Origin: an uncultured Lachnospiraceae bacterium
GTDB taxonomy: Bacteria; Bacillota; Clostridia; Lachnospirales; Lachnospiraceae
Direction: 5' to 3'
Assembly: GCA_910586205.1 (NCBI GenBank)
Contig: CAJUGD010000028.1
Location: 1-18,847 of the forward strand
DNA length: 18,847 nucleotides
Positions 1 through 6,597 of this stretch are shown piece by piece (positions within the stretch are counted from its first letter, which is position 1; the number at the start of each line of letters is the position of its first letter). The position numbers and the translations under genes were made by a program. The notes under the pieces were generated by a model, which was not told where the DNA came from, made no database searches, and saw only the letters and a list, made by a program, of their open reading frames with translations.

Positions 1-44
1 ATCCGATTTGGGATTGGACTCATAAAACAACCAGTTTCACGGAT

Positions 45-344
45 TCAGGTAAAAGGCTGTACATGGATCACTTGGCTGGCCGGACAGTCAAATCCCGTAT
101 AAAAAGAAATCACCAGATCCTTATTTCTCTCACGTATACGCTCTGCCACCTGAGTTCCTTTCATGCTTCCCTGCATATTAATGTCTAAAAAAACAAGATC
201 AAATTCCCTGCAATTTTCAATAACATCTTCTCCGCTGTGAAATTCATAGATGGTCCATTCCTCTGGACAGCGGTCAACCCGTTGGATCAGCTCCTTTAAA
301 TTCTTTCTGTCACTTCGGCAATCATCACATATTGCAATATTCAT
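45..344 (-). CDS. Response regulator receiver domain, truncated (LytTR/AgrA-like N-terminus)
   Basis: This 99-aa product looks like the first part of a response regulator that receives a phosphate from a sensor kinase. Visible receiver features are the acidic pair in ICDD (residues 5-8), the phospho-acceptor Asp in DLVFLDINM, and the switch Thr in SFYTGFD. The start is ATG at 344, preceded by AAAGG. The phrase PASQVIHVQPF resembles LytTR-family regulators, but the reading frame ends with TGA right after it. The fifth strand and conserved Lys of the receiver, and any DNA-binding domain, are therefore missing. No other frame restores a convincing continuation in the 44 bases left, so this is probably a decayed or truncated gene. 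It follows the HTH regulator on the same strand. The receiver call is fairly sure; the LytTR assignment is inference. Confidence 0.6.
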   Translation of the reverse strand: MNIAICDDCRSDRKNLKELIQRVDRCPEEWTIYEFHSGEDVIENCREFDLVFLDINMQGSMKGTQVAERIRERNKDLVISFYTGFDCPASQVIHVQPFT

Positions 345-430
345 TTCTGCACCTTTCTTGATATTGATCTGCTGTTCTCCTCAAAATCCAGATTGATGAT
401 ACAAAAACCATATTTCCATAACACACGCCT

Positions 431-802
431 TTAATCTTCATACTCCATCATAACCGCATCCAGCAGTTTTTCAAGCCCCTCGATCAATGCCTGTCCCTGC
501 TTGGGATCCCGGCTTATGATCTCTTTCATTTTCATCACAATCCCGGATATCTGATCATCCGGCTCACACTGATTCCCCAAAAGCAGCTTGGATATAGGAG
601 CATGGAGAACCTTTGCTATATTGATCATGGTAAATACCGACGGCATGGTTTCCCCTGTCTCCAGACGAGTAATCGAGCTTTGAGAAACCGTGGCCTGATC
701 TGCCAGCTCCTTTTGAGTCATATGAGAATATCCTCTATACCGCTTCACTCTTTTTCCGATTTCTACTGCATGGTTTACAAACGTAGAATCTTCTTTTTTC
801 AT
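431..802 (-). CDS. XRE-family (Cro/C1-type) HTH transcriptional regulator
   Basis: A 123-aa DNA-binding regulator. A Cro/C1 helix-turn-helix occupies roughly residues 14-72, with the classic pattern TQKELADQATVSQSSI then TRLETG at about 29-50. The C-terminal 45 residues are predicted helical and charged (GQALIEGLEKLLDAVMM) and may mediate dimerisation or ligand sensing; I do not recognise that part. I chose ATG at 802 because AGGAGGAG lies 5-6 bases upstream of it. The frame stays open up to 946, but that extension is translated from a palindromic element and has no ribosome binding site. The gene is followed at a gap of 86 bases by the truncated response regulator, so the two may have formed one regulatory operon. 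Its target genes are unknown. Confidence 0.85.
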   Translation of the reverse strand: MKKEDSTFVNHAVEIGKRVKRYRGYSHMTQKELADQATVSQSSITRLETGETMPSVFTMINIAKVLHAPISKLLLGNQCEPDDQISGIVMKMKEIISRDPKQGQALIEGLEKLLDAVMMEYED

Positions 803-822
803 TGTCTCCTCCTGCCGTTTTG

Positions 823-983
823 CTAAGGAACTTTTAAGAATTAGCTTTGCATATGGCACAGGATAAATCTTTTTATGCAAGGCGGAGGAATGAGGCGTAC
901 CAGGTACACCGATTGACTGCAGCGCGGCATAAGAAGATTTAGACAAGTCAGATGTAAAGATTCATTCTTTAACAGTTCCTTAG
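823..983. mobile_element. MITE-like palindromic element, 161 bp, in the leader of the HTH regulator
   Basis: The ends are inverted repeats: CTAAGGAACT at 823-832 and its exact complement at 974-983, and the match continues inward with gaps (TTAA.GAAT). Further in, TAAATCTT(T/C)TTATGC pairs with its complement near 924-940. The centre is GTACC-A-GGTAC (897-907). The whole segment is thus one imperfect palindrome with two arms of about 80 bases. It encodes no transposase. No clear target-site duplication was found. It has the form of a non-autonomous miniature inverted-repeat element or large palindromic repeat. The MITE label is inference from shape. Confidence 0.65.
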
Positions 984-1026
984 TAGTGTAGCAACGGCAG
1001 AAGGAAATGTGTAATGTCTAAAATGC

Positions 1027-1035
1027 ATTATATCA
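1027..1035 (-). promoter_or_regulatory. Extended -10 promoter element for the HTH regulator
   Basis: Read on the minus strand this is TGATATAAT, a perfect extended -10 (TGnTATAAT). No good -35 box is seen, which is usual for extended -10 promoters. Transcription would start near 1020. That gives a leader of a little over 200 bases containing the entire 823-983 palindrome. Confidence 0.5.
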
Positions 1036-1055
1036 TGCTTAATTTGCATATTCAT

Positions 1056-1081
1056 ATCACCATTGATTTAATTTTGGTGAT
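1056..1081. promoter_or_regulatory. Inverted repeat upstream of the HTH regulator promoter (possible operator)
   Basis: ATCACCA (1056-1062) and TGGTGAT (1075-1081) form a perfect 7-bp dyad with a 12-base AT-rich spacer. It lies just upstream of the extended -10. An autoregulatory site for the adjacent HTH protein is a reasonable guess, but there is no direct evidence. Confidence 0.3.
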
Positions 1082-1101
1082 TCAACAGTTCAATACGGAC
1101 A

Positions 1102-1137
1102 TCAGGCGGTCAGCACATTCATGTACTGACCGCCTGA
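1102..1137 (-). terminator. Strong hairpin downstream of asd (putative terminator)
   Basis: TCAGGCGGTCAG (1102-1113) pairs perfectly over 12 bp with CTGACCGCCTGA (1126-1137), and ACA/TGT pair inside the loop. It sits about 48 bases after the asd stop codon, where a terminator is expected. No good T-run follows on either strand, so intrinsic termination would be imperfect. Confidence 0.5.
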
Positions 1138-1184
1138 CGCTCCGGATGATTGCTTGTCTGTTCCATTCATCGGTCCGCTTTTGA

Positions 1185-2270
1185 TCACTTCACTTCCATA
1201 TACCCCTGTGCTGCCAAAAGTTCTGCACACAGCACTGCTCCGCCTGCTGCTCCCCGGAGTGTATTGTGAGATAAGCCTACAAACTTATAATCATACAAGG
1301 AATCCTCCCGCAGCCGTCCCACAGAGATCCCCATACCATTCTCAAAATCCACATCCAATGACACCTGAGGCCGGTTATCCTCCTCAAGATACTGGATAAA
1401 CTGCTTCGGTGCGCTGGGAAGCATAAGCTCCTGGGGAAGCCCCTTAAAGCTTACCATCCTCTCAATCAGCTCCTCCTTGGAAGGCTTTTTGCGGAATCTT
1501 ACAAACACTGCCGCCGTATGCCCGTTAAGGACCGGCACCCGGATGCACTGACAGGTGATCACCGGCTCTGATGCCTTCACAATCTGTCCGCCTTCTATCC
1601 TTCCCCACAGGCGCAAAGGCTCCTGCTCACTTTTCTCCTCCTCACCCCCAATATAAGGAATAATGTTCCCCACCATTTCCGGCCAATCCTGAAAAGTCTT
1701 TCCTGCCCCTGAGATGGCCTGATAGGTAGTAGCCACCACCTCATAAGGCTCAAACTCCTTCCACGCTGTCAGCACAGGCGCATAGCTCTGGATGGAACAG
1801 TTAGGCTTTACTGCAATAAATCCTCTCTTTGTCCCCAGACGCTTCCTCTGAAACTCAATCACCTGAAAATGCTCCGGATTAATCTCCGGAACTACCATAG
1901 GTACATCTTTTGTCCAGCGATGGGCGCTGTTGTTGGAAACCACCGGCACCTCTGCCCTGGCGTAAGCCTCCTCAATAGCCCGAATCTCATCCTTGCTCAT
2001 ATCCACAGCGCTGAATACCATATCCACCTCAGCAGAAACCTTTTCCACCTCATTGACATTCATCACCACCATGTTTTTCACAGACTCCGGCATGGGAGTA
2101 TCCATCTTCCAGCGGCCTCCCACCGCCTCCTCATAGGTCTTCCCGGCAGAACGGGGACTGGCCGCCACAGCCGTCACCTCAAACCAGGGATGCTTTTCCA
2201 GAATCGTGATAAATCTCTGCCCTACCATTCCGGTAGCGCCTAATACACCTGCCCGCAGCTTCTTTTCCAT
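1185..2270 (-). CDS. asd: Aspartate-semialdehyde dehydrogenase
   Basis: This enzyme reduces aspartyl-4-phosphate to aspartate semialdehyde with NADPH. That intermediate is the branch point to lysine and diaminopimelate, threonine, methionine and, in spore formers, dipicolinate. The 361-aa protein opens with the nucleotide-binding motif GATGMVG (residues 11-17). The catalytic cysteine is C158 in KPNCSIQ, and the substrate-binding region follows (ISGAGKTFQDW and RVPVLNGHTA, the latter holding the conserved His). Length and motifs fit the archaeal/fungal-type branch of the family that is common in Clostridia. ATG at 2270 follows GAGGAG at good spacing. The gene stands alone with its own promoter and no aspartokinase beside it. 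The leader is only about 40 bases, leaving no room for a lysine riboswitch. Confidence 0.95.
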   Translation of the reverse strand: MEKKLRAGVLGATGMVGQRFITILEKHPWFEVTAVAASPRSAGKTYEEAVGGRWKMDTPMPESVKNMVVMNVNEVEKVSAEVDMVFSAVDMSKDEIRAIEEAYARAEVPVVSNNSAHRWTKDVPMVVPEINPEHFQVIEFQRKRLGTKRGFIAVKPNCSIQSYAPVLTAWKEFEPYEVVATTYQAISGAGKTFQDWPEMVGNIIPYIGGEEEKSEQEPLRLWGRIEGGQIVKASEPVITCQCIRVPVLNGHTAAVFVRFRKKPSKEELIERMVSFKGLPQELMLPSAPKQFIQYLEEDNRPQVSLDVDFENGMGISVGRLREDSLYDYKFVGLSHNTLRGAAGGAVLCAELLAAQGYMEVK

Positions 2271-2319
2271 AATTTTCTCTCCTCATTTCTATTCTGTGTT
2301 CAATCCTTTTGCTTTGACT

Positions 2320-2348
2320 ATCCTATCTCATATTGACAAAAAAATCAA
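2320..2348 (-). promoter_or_regulatory. Sigma-A-type promoter of asd
   Basis: On the minus strand, -35 TTGATT (2343-2348) is separated by 17 bp from -10 TAGGAT (2320-2325). Transcription would begin around 2313, leaving a leader of about 40 bases before asd. The spacing is ideal but the -10 matches the consensus at only 4 of 6 positions. Confidence 0.5.
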
Positions 2349-2488
2349 TACCTATTCGCCATAAAAATACATTTGTCCGTCTACGACGTAATAATCAGGC
2401 AATCATTCCGCCAGACAATGGCTTTGGCTGCCTTTTCCACACATAGATCCATTCAAATATTCACATTCTATTCCTGGAGGTGATCATT

Positions 2489-2662
2489 ATGAGTCCAAAA
2501 GAATTAAATTATATTGACGATGCACTTGGCCACGAGAAATTTCTGAAAACTCAATGTCAGGATGCCATCAAAAATCTCCAGGACGGAGAGCTGAAAAACT
2601 GTGTGCAGCAGATTTACGAAAAGCACCGGCAGATTTTTGACACATTCTATAATTTAACTTAA
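2489..2662 (+). CDS. Small conserved-type protein, likely spore coat associated
   Basis: A 57-aa acidic, helical protein beginning MSPKELNYIDDALGHEK. It has two Cys (residues around 23 and 38) and a helical pattern such as DAIKNLQDGELKNCVQQIY, suggesting a short helical hairpin. I chose ATG at 2489 because GGAGGTGATC lies directly upstream. The GTG at 2480 that would add three residues is part of that Shine-Dalgarno sequence. A CotF-like gene follows 39 bases downstream on the same strand with an equally strong ribosome binding site, so the two are probably co-transcribed. In Clostridia, small proteins of this type often accompany CotF-like proteins. The coat role is inferred from the neighbour, and no catalytic motif is visible. 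Confidence 0.75.
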   Translation: MSPKELNYIDDALGHEKFLKTQCQDAIKNLQDGELKNCVQQIYEKHRQIFDTFYNLT

Positions 2663-2701
2663 ATCCGCCCTTTCATCAATCACAACAAGGAGGTGACTGC
2701 C

Positions 2702-2950
2702 ATGGACGACAGATGTATCATGGAAAATCTGCTTTTGACCACCAAAGGTGTATGCGATCTTTATATGCACGGCACCATCGAATCTTCTACTGCCAATGTG
2801 CATCAGACCTTTAACCAGGCTTTGAAAGACAGCCTGTGCATGCAGGACGACATTTACCAGAAAATGTCTGCCAAAGGATGGTACAGCACAGAACAGGCTG
2901 ATTCCAAACAAATCGAAAAAGTGCGCAGCCAATACGCAAAGATTTCTTAA
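2702..2950 (+). CDS. CotF-like spore coat protein
   Basis: An 82-aa protein with the coat F domain pattern: a helix with LLLTTKGVCDLYMHGTIES, then NVHQTFNQALKDSLCMQDDIY, then KMSAKGWYSTEQA near the C-terminus. CotF-family proteins are structural components of the spore coat in Bacillus and Clostridia and adopt a ferritin-like helical bundle. This copy is short compared with Bacillus CotF and corresponds to one domain. ATG at 2702 is preceded by AAGGAGG at 2687-2693; the GTG at 2693 overlaps that site and is not used. It forms a pair with the 57-aa gene upstream and runs convergently toward parC, ending just before a large shared hairpin. I saw no convincing sporulation-sigma promoter upstream. 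Family assignment is fairly sure. Confidence 0.85.
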   Translation: MDDRCIMENLLLTTKGVCDLYMHGTIESSTANVHQTFNQALKDSLCMQDDIYQKMSAKGWYSTEQADSKQIEKVRSQYAKIS

Positions 2951-2960
2951 TTTCATGTAT

Positions 2961-3024
2961 TAAGAACCCGTTTCTTCATATATAAATAAATATAACTATT
3001 TATTATAGAAGAAACGGGTTCTTA
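2961..3024. terminator. Long bidirectional hairpin terminator between cotF-like gene and parC
   Basis: TAAGAACCCGTTTCTTC (2961-2977) pairs perfectly over 17 bp with 3008-3024. The AT-rich loop can pair further (ATAAATA with TATTTAT). It lies between two convergent genes, 10 bases after one stop codon and about 35 from the other, so it can end both transcripts. The plus-strand exit is T-rich (CTATTACTTTTCTTTG); the minus-strand exit has no T-run. Confidence 0.8.
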
Positions 3025-3058
3025 TGTTCTATTACTTTTCTTTGCTTTTCATAGCTCC

Positions 3059-5293
3059 TTATCCCCGCACCTTACTCCCTTTTCCATCTCTCTTTCCCAT
3101 CTTCAACCGGTTTAAATGAACTTCCTTCTTTTTATAGGTAATCACCGGCTGCTCTCCCACAAAGTATACCTGTTCCAAAAGCTCCTGCTCTGCCAGCTTA
3201 ATTCCCCTTACTCCTCTGGCATTTTTCTTCATCTCCGGGATCTCCCCTATTGCAAACCGTAAAAATATATCCTCACTGGTCTGGAGCACAACCTCTGTTT
3301 CCTCTCCCACCGGCCGCACAACCACCACCTCATCCCCTTCCGAAAGCTTTGTGGAAGCCACAGTACGGTTATTCGTGACAAACTCCTCGGCAGGCGTCAG
3401 TTTCACCAGAGCCAGCTTTGTGGCAAAAAGGAGCTTCTTTCCTGCCATGGCTTCCTGGCAGCTCATCCAGACAATATTCTCCTTCCCTCCATCAAACTTA
3501 CTTACATTATCCAAAGGAGTCCCTTTGTCCCGCAGCTTTCCGGAAGGAATATCCGTTATCTTCACCTGATGGAGATTTCCTTTGTCTGTAAATACACACA
3601 GTTTATCGGTATTCATAGTTGGAACCACATACTTATACTCCCCGTCTACAGTCTCACGATTCCTCTCGTATGTATTCTTATCAAGAATTTTGCAGTATCC
3701 GAACCGGTCCATGACAAATACTGTCTCCTGTGCCTCCACAGGTGCTTCCTCATAGACCGCCTCTTTTCCGTCTTCGATCCGTGTCCGCCTGGGCCCTGCA
3801 AATTCCTTCTTAATATTCTCCAAATCCTCCAAAATAACCTGATTCATGGTATCCCGGTTCTTTAATATCTTCTGATACTCCTCAATCCGCTTCAGGCACT
3901 CCTTGTACTCCTTCTGCAGCGCCAGAATCTCCAGACCGATCAACTTATACAGCCGCATCTCCAAAATAGCTGTTGCCTGCTTTTCTGTGAACCGCAGGGC
4001 CTTGGCATCCTCCTCAAATCCTGGATGGCGGAACCTGATATTGGAAATATCCCCATTCATCAGGCAGGCTTTAGCATCCTTTAGATTCTTTGCTCCCCTT
4101 AAAACAGCAATAATCAGATCAATCACATCACAAGCCTTGATAAGACCTTCCCGGATCTCTTTTCTCTCCAGTTCCTTATCCAGCAATGCCTGATATTTTC
4201 TGGTAGCATTCTCATACTGAAAATCCAGATAATTTCTTAAAATCCCCCGCAGGCTTAAAGTTTCCGGCCTTCCTTTGGCAATCGCCAGCATATTGACTCC
4301 AAAGGTATCCTCCAGCTTTGTCTTTTTGTAGAGAATGTTTTGAATCTTCTCCACATCCGCATCCCGCCGAAGCTCCAGCACAATGCGGATTCCTTCCTTG
4401 CTGGACTGGTTGGAAATATCCACCACATCCGTCAGCTTCCTGCTCTCCACCAGATCTGCCACATCCATCAAGAACTTGTTGATCCCGGCCCCAATCATGG
4501 TATAAGGAATCTCACGGATAATCAGCTTATCCTTATCGGTGCGCCGCCGTCCCAGCTCTACCTCCATCTTTCCCCGCAGCTTGATCTTCCCTACGCCGGT
4601 CTCATAGATCTCTGCAAGGCCGCTCTTATTGGCAATGATCCCTCCTGTCGGAAAGTCTGGTCCCGGAAGATATGTCATCATCTCCTGGGTGGACATATCC
4701 GGCTTTTCGATATATGCCTTCACAAGATCAATGACCTCCCCCAGATTGTGAGGAGGGATACTGGTACTCATGCCCACGGCAATCCCTTCAGAACCATTGA
4801 TCAAAAGATTAGGCACCCGAACCGGCAGCACCTCCGGCTCCTTTTCCGATTCATCATAATTGGACACAAAATTCACGGTCTTATCCAGATCCTTTAAATA
4901 GACCTCCTCCGCAAATTTTCTCAGTCTTGCCTCCGTGTAACGCATGGCCGCGGCTCCGTCCCCTTCAATAGAGCCAAAGTTTCCGTGTCCGTCCACCAGG
5001 GCCATCCCTTTCTTAAAATCCTGGGAAAGCACCACCAGGGTCTCATAGATAGAGCTGTCTCCATGAGGATGATATTTACCCATGGTATCGCCCACAATAC
5101 GGGCTGATTTCCGGTGGGGCTTATCATGCCCCAGCCTCAGCTCACCCATATCATAAAGCACCCGCCTCTGCACGGGCTTTAACCCATCCCTTGCATCCGG
5201 AATAGCACGTGCCGTAATCACACTCATGGAATAATTCAGATAACTGCGCTGCATCTCCTCTGAAAATTCCGTTGTCAATATTTTCTCTGCCAT
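3059..5293 (-). CDS. parC: DNA topoisomerase IV subunit A (ParC/GyrA family)
   Basis: This is the DNA breakage-reunion subunit of a type IIA topoisomerase; with ParE it unlinks daughter chromosomes. The 744-aa protein starts with the winged-helix region (ARAIPDARDGLKPVQRRVLY, residues 28-47). The quinolone-determining region is HPHGDSSIYE (75-84), and the catalytic tyrosine is Y119 in AAMRYTEARL. A tower and coiled-coil region follows, then a C-terminal beta-pinwheel with degenerate repeats (KKNARGVRGIKL near the end). No canonical GyrA box (QRRGGKG) is visible, and the partner lies upstream, so I favour ParC over GyrA. S80 and E84, the usual fluoroquinolone-resistance positions, are the sensitive residues. 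ATG at 5293 follows GGAG. An unrelated nuclease-type gene separates it from parE. Confidence 0.9.
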   Translation of the reverse strand: MAEKILTTEFSEEMQRSYLNYSMSVITARAIPDARDGLKPVQRRVLYDMGELRLGHDKPHRKSARIVGDTMGKYHPHGDSSIYETLVVLSQDFKKGMALVDGHGNFGSIEGDGAAAMRYTEARLRKFAEEVYLKDLDKTVNFVSNYDESEKEPEVLPVRVPNLLINGSEGIAVGMSTSIPPHNLGEVIDLVKAYIEKPDMSTQEMMTYLPGPDFPTGGIIANKSGLAEIYETGVGKIKLRGKMEVELGRRRTDKDKLIIREIPYTMIGAGINKFLMDVADLVESRKLTDVVDISNQSSKEGIRIVLELRRDADVEKIQNILYKKTKLEDTFGVNMLAIAKGRPETLSLRGILRNYLDFQYENATRKYQALLDKELERKEIREGLIKACDVIDLIIAVLRGAKNLKDAKACLMNGDISNIRFRHPGFEEDAKALRFTEKQATAILEMRLYKLIGLEILALQKEYKECLKRIEEYQKILKNRDTMNQVILEDLENIKKEFAGPRRTRIEDGKEAVYEEAPVEAQETVFVMDRFGYCKILDKNTYERNRETVDGEYKYVVPTMNTDKLCVFTDKGNLHQVKITDIPSGKLRDKGTPLDNVSKFDGGKENIVWMSCQEAMAGKKLLFATKLALVKLTPAEEFVTNNRTVASTKLSEGDEVVVVRPVGEETEVVLQTSEDIFLRFAIGEIPEMKKNARGVRGIKLAEQELLEQVYFVGEQPVITYKKKEVHLNRLKMGKRDGKGSKVRG

Positions 5294-5394
5294 ATATTCT
5301 CCATTCTTACAACTGGTATATACATCGATTGAATCCGTGTACCTGAAAAAATCATCACATTGAAATCACCGGCAGCTCTCTGCCGATATCTCCC

Positions 5395-5512
5395 CATAAT
5401 ACAGGGGATGTCACAAAATGCAGCTTACATACAATATATGAATGAAACCTCTGTGGTTTCAATGACATATCTTGTATATAGCGGCTATTTTACGACACCC
5501 CCTGTGTTACTG
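5395..5512. repeat. Long imperfect palindrome between the Rpn-type gene and parC
   Basis: The left arm 5395-5449 and right arm 5455-5512 are mutually complementary almost throughout, around a 5-base loop (TCTGT, 5450-5454). The innermost 7 bp (TGAAACC/GGTTTCA) are perfect. Outer blocks match with small gaps, for example ATACAGGGG at the left end against CCCCCTGTGTT at the right. In a minus-strand transcript several imperfect positions become G-U pairs. The right end overlaps the last two codons and the stop of the Rpn-type gene. The sequence is unrelated to the 823-983 palindrome. It may be a MITE or a large structured RNA or terminator. Confidence 0.6.
5433..5462 (-). promoter_or_regulatory. 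Predicted parC promoter embedded in the palindrome
   Basis: On the minus strand, -35 TTGAAA (5457-5462) is followed after 18 bp by -10 TATATT (5433-5438). Each box matches the sigma-A consensus at 5 of 6 positions. Transcription would start near 5426 and give parC a leader of about 130 bases. Both boxes lie within the stem of the 5395-5512 palindrome. Confidence 0.5.
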
Positions 5513-6463
5513 ATGGATCGCCTGGTATATTTTTGCCGCATCATAGGCCGGTGCAAAGGATTCTGCCACTAAAATAATCCTCTGTATCTCAGATTCTTCT
5601 TCTTCCAAGGCATCTGCGATTGCTGCAGCACCCTGTCCTTTTGCCAGCTTTTTACATACCTGTTGGATCAATTTTAACATGCTGCCTTCTTCCCGGCCTT
5701 CTTCCCGGCCTTCTTCCCGGCCTTCTTCCCGGCCTTCCTCCCGTGCCTCCCTGCGGTTTTCCTCAAGGTCATCCTGGTAATTATATTCCTCCATCAGCAT
5801 ATTGATCACCTCCGAACTCTTCCTTGTCAGATATTCTGCCAGGATATTCTCTTTGATGCATCGTTTTACTGCAGCTTCCAGGCCAGATTCCGGATCTAAC
5901 TTCCGACACTCTCTGGCTATTTCCACAAATCCACTATATTCACGAAGGATCCTGCATTCCCTAAGAAGCTGATTGCCGCCGTCCATATTAATGTTAATAA
6001 CACGAACATAAAGTTCCAGTTCAGGTTTTCTGCTCATGTCCATGAAAGAATCTGACAGTTTAAGAATTTTCTCAGCCGGAAATGGTTCTGTCCCGTTATA
6101 AAAGGTCACAAATTCCGGGGTAGGGATTTTTGCGATTCTTCTGCGATACCGTTCCTTCTTGTCCACCAGCCGCTCATATTCTCTTGCCACATAGAGCAGC
6201 ATCCGTAACGGCATATTATCATTAACTGTTGCCTGCTGCTCACTTAAGAACAAATGGCGTTTACCAATAATTGCTGCCGCATCATTTTTAAAATTCATGA
6301 AAATAACATCTTCCAGCCTACATTTATCAACATCCCTTGTATCTTTGTAATCAGTCCCATAAAGTGCATTATATAAACTAAGAAGGTTCTTTTCAGCGTT
6401 TACGTCCGAATAAAAAAGATCTGTGAATACACTGTCTTTGTATCTCATCGTTTCGTTTGCCAT
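5507..6463 (-). CDS. Rpn-family recombination-promoting nuclease / PD-(D/E)XK transposase-like protein
   Basis: A 318-aa member of the Rpn / PDDEXK nuclease-transposase family, whose members are DNA endonucleases linked to RecA-independent recombination and often occur in many copies per genome. The N-terminus MRYKDSVFTDLFYSD and LYNALYGTDY is typical. The nuclease core appears as KNDAAAIIGKRHLFLSEQQATVN followed by NMPLRMLLYVAREYE; the Asp and the E-Q-Q triad are retained, which suggests an active site. After residue 230 comes a charged linker with (EEGR)n repeats and a helical C-terminus. ATG at 6463 is preceded by AAAGGA at slightly long spacing. It has its own promoter and interrupts the usually adjacent parE-parC pair, so insertion is inferred. 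No terminal inverted repeats flank the gene as a whole. Confidence 0.85.
   Translation of the reverse strand: MANETMRYKDSVFTDLFYSDVNAEKNLLSLYNALYGTDYKDTRDVDKCRLEDVIFMNFKNDAAAIIGKRHLFLSEQQATVNDNMPLRMLLYVAREYERLVDKKERYRRRIAKIPTPEFVTFYNGTEPFPAEKILKLSDSFMDMSRKPELELYVRVININMDGGNQLLRECRILREYSGFVEIARECRKLDPESGLEAAVKRCIKENILAEYLTRKSSEVINMLMEEYNYQDDLEENRREAREEGREEGREEGREEGREEGSMLKLIQQVCKKLAKGQGAAAIADALEEEESEIQRIILVAESFAPAYDAAKIYQAIHQ
5685..5744. repeat. 12-bp tandem repeat encoding EEGR units
   Basis: Four identical copies of CCTTCTTCCCGG (5685-5732) are followed by one variant copy, CCTTCCTCCCGT (5733-5744). On the coding strand they give consecutive Glu-Glu-Gly-Arg units in the linker of the Rpn-type protein. 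Because the unit is 12 bp, a change in copy number would lengthen or shorten the linker without breaking the frame. Such repeats are common in this family. Confidence 0.9.
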
Positions 6464-6526
6464 AATATGGTAATGTCCTTTCTGCGGAATAAATTTGTTT
6501 GCGACATCCTTCTTATGTATGCTGTT

Positions 6527-6555
6527 ATTATACTATTTCCCGTTAAAATCATCAA
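6527..6555 (-). promoter_or_regulatory. Sigma-A-type promoter of the Rpn-family gene
   Basis: On the minus strand, -35 TTGATG (6550-6555) is followed after 17 bp by a perfect -10 TATAAT (6527-6532). Transcription would start near 6520, about 57 bases before the ATG. The gene therefore does not depend on read-through from parE. Confidence 0.65.
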
Positions 6556-6597
6556 TATTGTTTTACAGTTTTCCCGCATCTGAGCTGCAGCCAGAAG

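Noticed and set aside
341..430. Short minus-strand frame whose TGA overlaps the ATG of the response regulator, suggesting a small coupled gene.
   Set aside because: It has at most about 29 codons, no ATG start and no recognisable similarity; the overlap is probably chance.
803..946. N-terminal extension of the HTH regulator (48 extra codons upstream of 802).
   Set aside because: It is translated from the palindromic element, has no ribosome binding site, and the AGGAGGAG before the ATG at 802 marks the real start.
2271..2400. Lysine riboswitch upstream of asd.
   Set aside because: The predicted leader is only about 40 bases and no riboswitch-like stem set is visible.
2400..2475. Sporulation sigma (SigE/SigK) promoter for the coat gene pair, from CATAGAT at 2442-2448.
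   Set aside because: No matching -35 element at a suitable distance; too weak to list.
4340..4897. Plus-strand 185-codon open frame opposite parC.
   Set aside because: Shadow of parC: no ribosome binding site, and a His/Leu/Ile-rich composition typical of antisense translation.
5370..5385. Small hairpin CGGCAG-ctct-CTGCCG as terminator of the Rpn-type gene.
   Set aside because: The stem is only 6 bp and the T-run on the minus strand lies about 20 bases further on; the 5395-5512 palindrome is the better structure.
5685..5744. CRISPR-like short regular repeats.
   Set aside because: The units are contiguous 12-mers without spacers and are in-frame coding sequence.
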